29,783 bases of DNA, taken from NCBI GenBank assembly GCA_046704565.1, contig JBJKRP010000077.1, positions 1 through 29,783 on the forward strand, written 5' to 3'. The notes under the pieces are model-generated. The model did not search any database. It saw only the letters and a program-made list of their open reading frames with translations, and was not told where the DNA came from. The position numbers were made by a program, and so were the translations under genes. This stretch comes from FEN-1297 sp046704565 (GTDB taxonomy: Bacteria > Bacteroidota > Ignavibacteria > Ignavibacteriales > Ignavibacteriaceae). This document shows, in pieces, positions 24,891 to 29,783 of the stretch (its first letter is position 1; each line of letters starts with the position of its first letter).

Positions 24891-25538
24891 TTACTTCAGG
24901 TTCCTTCGTTCAATAGCGGAAATTTTATCTAATCGCTCCCGGTGTCTTCCTCCCTCAAACCCGGCACCAATCCATGCTTCAATAATTGATTTGACTGTTT
25001 CTTCACCTAACACCATGGCGCCGAGTGTTAAAACATTCGCATTGTTATGTTCCCTTGCGCTCCTCGCAGTAAATTCATTGTAACAATTGGCGGCGCGAAT
25101 TCCTCTAAGCTTATTTGCTGTAATTGCAGATGGGTTCCCGGTTGCGTCAATTATAATTCCCCAGGCAACGTTTCCTTCTTTAACTTTTGACGCAACGGCA
25201 AATGCAAAATCCGGGTAGTCGCACGGTTTTTCATCAAACGTTCCGGCATCGATTATTTCAAAGCCTTTATCCGTTAAAATTTTTGAGATGATTTTTTTCA
25301 GCTTAAACCCGGTATGATCAGAACCGATTGCTGCTTTTTTTAAATTGGATGAATTCGCTAAAAGATTTTCCTCAATATCGATTTCGTCTGCCGTAGATTT
25401 CTCAACTATCTTCATGCCCAGTTCGTTAATCTTATCCTTTGCCGATGGAGTAAGGATTTCAGTCCCGTCGAGCGGAATAGCCCTTATTCCATTCTTGAAA
25501 GTTCTGATTACGTCAATCTCGGTAATTAATTTTTTCAT
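24891..25538 (-). CDS. RpiB/LacAB-family isomerase homologue with altered active site and N-terminal extension
   Basis: Residues about 67-207 match ribose-5-phosphate isomerase B: AIGSDHTGFKLKK, CDYPDFA, ANKLRGIRAANC, REHNNANVLTLGAMVLG and GAGFEGGRHRERL. The loop that carries the catalytic cysteine in E. coli RpiB (ICGTGVGIS) here reads IDATGNPSA, so Asp131 takes the cysteine's place and the glycine-rich anion site is changed. The first 65 residues (ITEIDVIRTFKNG, EILTPSAKDKINELGMKI) are an extension resembling leaders I recall from sugar-catabolic and microcompartment-associated proteins. I prefer ATG 25538 over TTG 25544. Probably a sugar-phosphate isomerase of different specificity; ribose-phosphate isomerase activity should not be assumed. 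It lies between manC and pyrK. Confidence 0.8.
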   Translation of the reverse strand: MKKLITEIDVIRTFKNGIRAIPLDGTEILTPSAKDKINELGMKIVEKSTADEIDIEENLLANSSNLKKAAIGSDHTGFKLKKIISKILTDKGFEIIDAGTFDEKPCDYPDFAFAVASKVKEGNVAWGIIIDATGNPSAITANKLRGIRAANCYNEFTARSAREHNNANVLTLGAMVLGEETVKSIIEAWIGAGFEGGRHRERLDKISAIERRNLK

Positions 25539-25553
25539 CAGCAAATATTGAGT

Positions 25554-25652
25554 TTGACCGAAAAGTAATTTTCAGAATTTAAATCTGCGAAAATCTGTTT
25601 AATCCGTGTCATCCGTGTTCTATTTTCAAGAAAAATATTACTTTTTGGTCAA
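25554..25652. repeat. Inverted-repeat intergenic element with 10-bp periodic core
   Basis: The left end TTGACCGAAAAGTAATTTTC (25554-25573) is the imperfect complement of the right end (25630-25652; reverse complement begins TTGACCAAAAAGTAAT). Between them lies a core with a 10-base rhythm (25581-25620): AAATCTGCGA, AAATCTGTTT, AATCCGTGTC, ATCCGTGTTC. The core resembles a short sequence I associate with intergenic repeats in many Bacteroidota-related genomes. It fills almost the whole gap between manC and the rpiB-like gene. A small non-autonomous element or an RNA hairpin is possible. Confidence 0.6.
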
Positions 25653-25674
25653 TCTCAAACGAACTGTTCCTCGT

Positions 25675-26742
25675 TTATAAGTGTTGAGTTAATTTATTTA
25701 TTTTAAGATGCTCGACAATCTTCTTAACCTCCTGAGCCTGGTCGCGGCGGCAAACAAGCAGCGCATCGTCTGTATTGATAATAATTAAATTCTCAACCCC
25801 GATTACTGCGCTGAATTTATTAGGGGAATAAACATAAGAGTCCGCAGACATCTGCGTAAATACATTTCCTATTAAAGCATTGCCGTCATCGTTCTTTTCC
25901 GACAACTGGTAAACCTCTTCCCAGCTTCCGACGTCGCTCCAGGCAAATTCACCTTTGGTAAGATATACTTTCTGCGACTTCTCCATAATGCCGTAATCAA
26001 TGGAGATATTTCGAAGGAGACCATAAACGTTTGAAAGCGTACTCTCAAACTTCAGTGTACCAATATCTTTTTTTATCGTCTCTAACCCTTCGTAGAGATC
26101 AGGCATGTGAATTTTTATCTCATCAAGAACAGCATCTACTCTCCAGATAAACATGCCGCTGTTCCAGAAAAAGTCCCCGCTCTCGACGAACCTTACTGCC
26201 GTTGCATAGTTTGGTTTCTCCGCGAAAGTATAGACCTTAAAGATATCGTCTTCAATTGTTTTCTCATCAATCTGAATGTAGCCGTAGCCGGTCTCGGGTC
26301 GTGACGGTTTAATCCCGATTGTAGCAAGACCTCTGGATTTAAACGCAAAGTTAGCCGCTCTTGTCAAGGTTGCGTGAAAAGCTTCAACATCTTTTATAAT
26401 ATGGTCAGCGGGTAGAATAATTGTAACTCCGTCTTTACATTTTTTTTCAATAATTATTGAAGCAAGACCTATGCAGGCAGCGGTGTTTCTTCCAAACGGT
26501 TCTTCGATAATATTCCCGGGCGGTAATTGAGTAAGCTGATTCTCAATTTCATTTTTCTGGATCTTGTTTGTGATTATAAAAATATTTTCGGTTTTTATAA
26601 TTCCTTCAAGGCGGGCAACCGTATCCTGGATCATTGTCCGTTCCCCAAAAATTTTTAGTAATTGTTTCGGCGTTTTTTCCTTGCTTCTCGGCCAGAATCT
26701 TGAGCCAATACCGCCAGCCATTATTACTGCAAATAATTCCAT
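25675..26742 (-). CDS. manC: Mannose-1-phosphate guanylyltransferase
   Basis: Forms GDP-mannose from GTP and mannose-1-phosphate for polysaccharide and glycoconjugate synthesis. The 355-residue protein is the short form without the fused isomerase domain. The nucleotide-binding motif is MAGGIGSRFWPRS (8-20) with the catalytic lysine region TPKQLL; EEPFGRNTAACIGLA, ILPADHII, TGYGYIQ, FAEKPNY and FFWNSGMFIW follow, and SIDYGIMEKS and FAWSDVGSWEE are also typical. Its ATG overlaps the TAA of the preceding unknown gene by one base, so the two are coupled. Confidence 0.94.
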   Translation of the reverse strand: MELFAVIMAGGIGSRFWPRSKEKTPKQLLKIFGERTMIQDTVARLEGIIKTENIFIITNKIQKNEIENQLTQLPPGNIIEEPFGRNTAACIGLASIIIEKKCKDGVTIILPADHIIKDVEAFHATLTRAANFAFKSRGLATIGIKPSRPETGYGYIQIDEKTIEDDIFKVYTFAEKPNYATAVRFVESGDFFWNSGMFIWRVDAVLDEIKIHMPDLYEGLETIKKDIGTLKFESTLSNVYGLLRNISIDYGIMEKSQKVYLTKGEFAWSDVGSWEEVYQLSEKNDDGNALIGNVFTQMSADSYVYSPNKFSAVIGVENLIIINTDDALLVCRRDQAQEVKKIVEHLKINKLTQHL

Positions 26743-27635
26743 TAAGTTATATCCTTAATTTTTATTGATTGAATTTTTCTGCCGAACTCTTCAGCCCTGT
26801 TTAGATAATTTGTAATATCAACTTCCTTCCCCTTTACGACAGCTACGATAACAATCAAACATGCTCTCATCGCTTCAATAACTTCCCTTCCCGGCATCAG
26901 TTCTCTAATCCGTATTAGCACGAGAGCCTTGGCAATAATGTTATGCATATTCGCAATTATTTCAAAACCGATCTTTGCAGAAAGCTCTCCGTTTACCTTC
27001 ATAATTTTTGAAAATTTGATTAGCTCGTCGGTATTGATTTCGTTGTTAATCAACTGCTTCAGCATCGAATCGAGAGGCTTAACCGGCTTTAATATTTCCG
27101 ATTCATAATTTTGAATGAATACATCCTGGTCATCCTTTTCTTCTTCAAGGATTAATTTCTCTTTTATGGTTTCGGTCTCCGGCTTTACAAAAGGAACGTC
27201 ATCCGGGTTTCTCCTGGAAAGGTCTATGCTGATACCGTTTGATTCTTCCTCATCCGGTTTCGCGGGAGAAACGGATGCGGCTTCCGGCTTTTCATGCAGC
27301 TTATCGAGCGCCTGCTTAAGGGTTATTGGACTTACCAGGTCAAGCATATGGCTCAGGTCTTTTATCAAATACTGGCTGTGCTCTTTAAATTTCTCCGACA
27401 GTTTAAATAAATCGACCTGCCCCTGTGTAAGAAAATTATGTATTTCGCTTAAACGGATTGCAAGAGTTGAAAGCTCCGTAATTTTTTTCATTCCCCTAAT
27501 ATCCTCCGGTAGATTTTCGGAGCGTACTATCTCTTCGCGCAGAAGAGCAACAGCTTCAATCTTTTCCGTGCTTAGGCGGAGGTTGTTTGACGCCGCGGAA
27601 ATGCTTTGAACGATATATTGCTTAATTAAATCCAT
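26742..27635 (-). CDS. Unknown helical protein between alr and manC
   Basis: I do not recognise this 297-residue protein. It has no signal peptide, clear membrane segment or cysteine pair (one Cys, C259). Residues 1-115 are predicted helical (QSISAASNNLRLSTEKIEAVALLREEI; LSTLAIRLSEIHNFLTQG), 116-185 form an acidic, proline-containing linker (EEEKDDQD), and 186-297 are helical again with a hydrophobic patch (MRACLIVIVAVV, 256-267). It starts immediately after the alr stop (TAAATG) and overlaps manC by one base, so alr, this gene and manC are tightly coupled. A scaffold, adaptor or regulator is conceivable; nothing in the sequence defines a function. Confidence 0.75.
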   Translation of the reverse strand: MDLIKQYIVQSISAASNNLRLSTEKIEAVALLREEIVRSENLPEDIRGMKKITELSTLAIRLSEIHNFLTQGQVDLFKLSEKFKEHSQYLIKDLSHMLDLVSPITLKQALDKLHEKPEAASVSPAKPDEEESNGISIDLSRRNPDDVPFVKPETETIKEKLILEEEKDDQDVFIQNYESEILKPVKPLDSMLKQLINNEINTDELIKFSKIMKVNGELSAKIGFEIIANMHNIIAKALVLIRIRELMPGREVIEAMRACLIVIVAVVKGKEVDITNYLNRAEEFGRKIQSIKIKDIT

Positions 27636-28769
27636 TTATTTCTTACAAATCCTTGGAACCCGGCTGCTGATGCCGCAAGTTACTTCATACGGAATTGTGT
27701 TGAGTATATTGCACCAATCCCACGCACTTATTTCAAGCCCGTTTTCTTTTCCTATCAGAATAACCTTATCGCCCACTTTCACATCATCAAGCTTTATATC
27801 TAAAGTAATTCTATCCATCGATACTCTTCCTGCTCCGCTATAAAATTTCCCATTAATTATAGCTCTCGCTTTATTGGAAAGGCTGCGGCTGAACCCGTCG
27901 GCATAGCCGATGGGCACGGAAGCAATTTTTGTTCTTCTTTTTGCAGTAAAAATTCTGCCGTATCCAACAGTCTCGTCAGGATAAATTTCTTTCACGCTTG
28001 ATACCGCCGATACGACCGACATTACAGGATAAACCGGAAATGATTCGGTTGTTTGATTTGACGGATAATAGCCGTACAAAATCATTCCGGGTCTCACCAT
28101 ATCAAGATAGCTTTCAGGCATATCGAGAATGGCGCCGCTGTTTGCTGCGTGAGCCAGCCCGTAATTTATATTATTTTCTTTTAAATCTATGAGCAGATTC
28201 TTAAACCTTTTTAATTGAAAATCTGCAAACTCTTTATCTGCCTCGTCAGAGGTCGCAAAGTGAGTGTAAATTCCATCAATCAAAAAATCTTTATTGCGGC
28301 TAAGCTTCTTTACAAACTTGAAAGAATCCTGGTAACGGATTCCAAGCCGGTTCATACCGGTATCAACTTTAACATGAACTTTTATTTTTTTAATCGGGAA
28401 CTTATTACCGCCGATTTTTTTTTTAGCATTCAATAATATTCTAAGGTGCCTGTCTTCAAAAACCGTTGGAATAAGATCGTAACGGAAAATTGCCTCAGCT
28501 TCACCTTTTTCAAACGGCTCAAAGACAAGAATCGGCTGCTTAACTTTCAGATTTCTAAGCTCTATAGCTTCGTCGCAAAGTGCAACCGCATAATATTCCG
28601 GCTTTTTATTTCCCAAAGAGTTATAGGCGCTTATAACATCTTTAACACCATGCCCGTAAGCGTTAGCTTTAACAACTGCCATTATTCTTGCCGTAACAAC
28701 CTTCTTCCTAACATTTAAGAAATTCTTTTTAAGATTAGTCAGATTTATAATAGCAAAAGTAGGTCGCAT
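27636..28769 (-). CDS. alr: Alanine racemase
   Basis: PLP enzyme that interconverts L- and D-alanine for peptidoglycan. With ATG 28769 the protein has 377 residues, the family length, and starts MRPTFAIINLTNLKKN as expected; a TTG 57 bases upstream would add a non-homologous tail, so I reject it. K34 in AVVKANAYGHG binds PLP, Y270 in VGYGR is the second catalytic base, and HVKVDTGMNRLG, RPGMILYGYYP and SVPIGYADGFSR are typical. The Shine-Dalgarno is weak. It is the first gene of the alr-unknown-manC unit and is transcribed divergently from nuoA. Confidence 0.95.
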   Translation of the reverse strand: MRPTFAIINLTNLKKNFLNVRKKVVTARIMAVVKANAYGHGVKDVISAYNSLGNKKPEYYAVALCDEAIELRNLKVKQPILVFEPFEKGEAEAIFRYDLIPTVFEDRHLRILLNAKKKIGGNKFPIKKIKVHVKVDTGMNRLGIRYQDSFKFVKKLSRNKDFLIDGIYTHFATSDEADKEFADFQLKRFKNLLIDLKENNINYGLAHAANSGAILDMPESYLDMVRPGMILYGYYPSNQTTESFPVYPVMSVVSAVSSVKEIYPDETVGYGRIFTAKRRTKIASVPIGYADGFSRSLSNKARAIINGKFYSGAGRVSMDRITLDIKLDDVKVGDKVILIGKENGLEISAWDWCNILNTIPYEVTCGISSRVPRICKK

Positions 28770-29135
28770 CGGTAAATTTTTATAATAATTGCTTGAAAAT
28801 ATAAATTTTATCGCCGTTATAATCAATCAAAGCCGGAAAAGAACCGAAATGATTTTTCAATTTAATGCGGAACCGCCTATGTAAAAAGGATGCTTGTAAA
28901 TCTTGTAATCGCGTCTTCTCTTAATTGAGAAAAGAATCTGAATGCCCATTCTTACTTATGAAAAATAGAATCTCTTATAAACTTGCACTTATCAAAGTAT
29001 CATAGAAAATCTGGAATTGTGTGCCTTGGCATATATCTTGTCTCTGTTAGTGCAATAAAAAAGTTCGTAAAGAAATTAAAAACAAAAATTTCTTGACACC
29101 AATTAAAGTATCGTATAAAATTTTTAATAGAAGAA
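28770..29135. other. Divergent promoter region between alr and nuoA
   Basis: This 366-base region holds the alr and nuo promoters. Two similar 29-30 base stretches occur at 28982-29010 and 29092-29121, both containing AAAGTATC followed by TA and AAAAT; the second includes the best promoter for nuoA. Apart from the weak hairpin TTCTC-TTAATT-GAGAA near 28916-28931, I see no RNA gene or reading frame of note. Confidence 0.45.
29093..29121 (+). promoter_or_regulatory. Promoter candidate for the nuo operon
   Basis: TTGACA (29093-29098) is followed after 17 bases by TAAAAT (29116-29121), five of six matches to TATAAT; TATAAA (29114-29119) with a 15-base spacer is an alternative. The ATG of nuoA is only 15 bases after the -10, so the leader would be very short, and no clear Shine-Dalgarno exists. 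Confidence 0.45.
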
Positions 29136-29558
29136 ATGCTGACTGATTTCGGAAGAATATTCGCTTTTATGCTGATTGCAGTTGTGTTCGTCGTAATTGC
29201 CGTACTTGCTGCAAAGTTCATTAGACCTTCCAGACCATCAAAAGAAAAGTTAATGACCTATGAATGCGGCGAAGACCCGATTGGCTCGCCGTGGGTAAAG
29301 TTCAATATCCGTTTTTATGTAGTCGCTTTAATCTTTTTAATCTTTGATGTTGAAATTGTTCTTTTGATTCCCTGGGCGCTTGTTTATAAGGAATTTGGTT
29401 TCGAAGGATTTCTTATTGGTGCAATATTCCTATTTCTACTTGGACTCGGAATGGCTTACGAGTGGAGAAAAGGAGACCTCGAGTGGGTTAAGCCAAAAGT
29501 TGTTCCGCCTGTTGTAAAGAAAGAGCCTATATCTGAAGAGCTTGAGGTTCACGCTTGA
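29136..29558 (+). CDS. nuoA: NADH-quinone oxidoreductase subunit A
   Basis: Small membrane subunit of complex I located next to the quinone-binding region. The 140-residue protein has three membrane helices (about 9-29, 59-82 and 90-109); the loop between the first two contains the conserved YECGEDP (42-48), and the second helix holds FDVE (70-73), both diagnostic. A charged C-terminal tail of about 30 residues (VKPKVVPPVVKKEPISEELEVHA) is longer than in many NuoA proteins. It is followed after 71 bases by nuoB. Confidence 0.96.
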   Translation: MLTDFGRIFAFMLIAVVFVVIAVLAAKFIRPSRPSKEKLMTYECGEDPIGSPWVKFNIRFYVVALIFLIFDVEIVLLIPWALVYKEFGFEGFLIGAIFLFLLGLGMAYEWRKGDLEWVKPKVVPPVVKKEPISEELEVHA

Positions 29559-29629
29559 TCTTTTTACTGCGGATACTGGAAACAGGTACTAAAACTACAT
29601 GTCAAATAATTGGAAATGAATTTTAGATT

Positions 29630-29783
29630 ATGGGCTTATTAGATAAACAATTCACAAACGACAGCATAGTAATTGCTAAAGTTGATGACCTTCTAAACTG
29701 GGCAAGACTATCATCGCTCTGGCAAGTTGGGTTTGGGCTCGCCTGCTGCGCCATAGAAATGATGGCAACCTCCGCCTCGCATT
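29630..29783 (+). CDS. nuoB: NADH-quinone oxidoreductase subunit B (3' truncated by window)
   Basis: The first 51 residues of NuoB, the subunit that binds the N2 4Fe-4S cluster of complex I. The segment SLWQVGFGLACCAIEMMAT (33-51) contains the hallmark adjacent cysteines that ligate N2. The start is ATG 29630 with a weak GGAAA site about 14 bases upstream. The gene runs out of the window, and the rest of the nuo operon should follow. Confidence 0.95.
   Translation, partial: MGLLDKQFTNDSIVIAKVDDLLNWARLSSLWQVGFGLACCAIEMMATSASH

Noticed and set aside
27115..27609. 164-codon plus-strand open frame opposite the unknown alr-manC linker gene
   Set aside because: Serine- and arginine-rich composition expected from the complement of an acidic helical protein; the minus-strand gene fits its neighbours exactly through stop/start overlaps.
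28827..29135. tRNA or small RNA gene before nuoA
   Set aside because: No cloverleaf, TTC-loop motif or strong terminator was found; only promoter-like repeats.

Overview
The window looks like a chromosomal, mostly housekeeping segment from a member of the Bacteroidota/Chlorobiota/Ignavibacteriota superphylum, most likely an Ignavibacteria-type free-living bacterium. The reasons are: a C-terminal type IX secretion (T9SS) sorting domain with the 'NYPNPFNPSTVI' signature on a 1112-residue secreted protein; an atpD-atpC pair standing apart from the rest of the ATP synthase genes, as known in Chlorobium; several promoters of the Bacteroidota form TTTG-N19-21-TAnnTTTG; and generally weak Shine-Dalgarno sequences. 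The species assignment is inference.

Layout. 1-1679 (+): 3' part of an ABC-2 exporter operon (ATPase, permease). 1713-4364 (-): a DUF116 cysteine-rich protein and a secreted BNR-repeat (sialidase-fold) protein. 4628-7271 (+): an iron-sulfur/oxidative stress block with cysteine desulfurase, a small unknown protein, an A-type Fe-S carrier and an Fe/Mn superoxide dismutase, closed by a hairpin terminator. 7327-8190 (-): SPFH/band-7 membrane protein. 8599-9222 (+): stand-alone LON substrate-binding domain protein. 9307-11147 (-): atpC and atpD. 11298-14636 (-): large secreted protein with lamin-tail, OB-like, fibronectin-like, two-HKD phospholipase D/nuclease and T9SS domains. 14894-16871 (+): UPF0316 membrane protein, a hairpin-rich intergenic region, a small unknown protein and adenylate kinase with a strong terminator. 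16979-28769 (-): a long run of co-directional genes, in transcription order alr, an unknown helical protein, manC, an rpiB-like gene, pyrK, pyrD, folC, rho, a small unknown gene, pdxA, a methyltransferase and ftsE. 29136-29783 (+): start of the nuo (complex I) operon, nuoA and a partial nuoB.

The genes serve cell-wall precursor supply (alr), sugar nucleotides (manC), pyrimidine, folate and vitamin B6 synthesis (pyrDK, folC, pdxA), energy (atpDC, nuoAB) and Fe-S assembly. No complete mobile element, CRISPR array, tRNA or rRNA was seen.

The points most worth a second look are not in the housekeeping genes. (1) rho carries a single in-frame TAA at 20843-20845 inside its RNA-binding domain while the rest of the frame is intact. 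(2) 24580-24831 consists of twelve consecutive 21-bp units that encode degenerate heptapeptides, with stops on one strand and a long ATG-less open frame on the other. (3) 15692-15794 holds three consecutive perfect hairpins overlapping a 39-codon open frame that ends in an ATGA overlap with the next gene. (4) The rpiB-like protein has lost the catalytic cysteine and carries an N-terminal extension. (5) 25554-25652 is an intergenic inverted-repeat element with a 10-bp periodic core.
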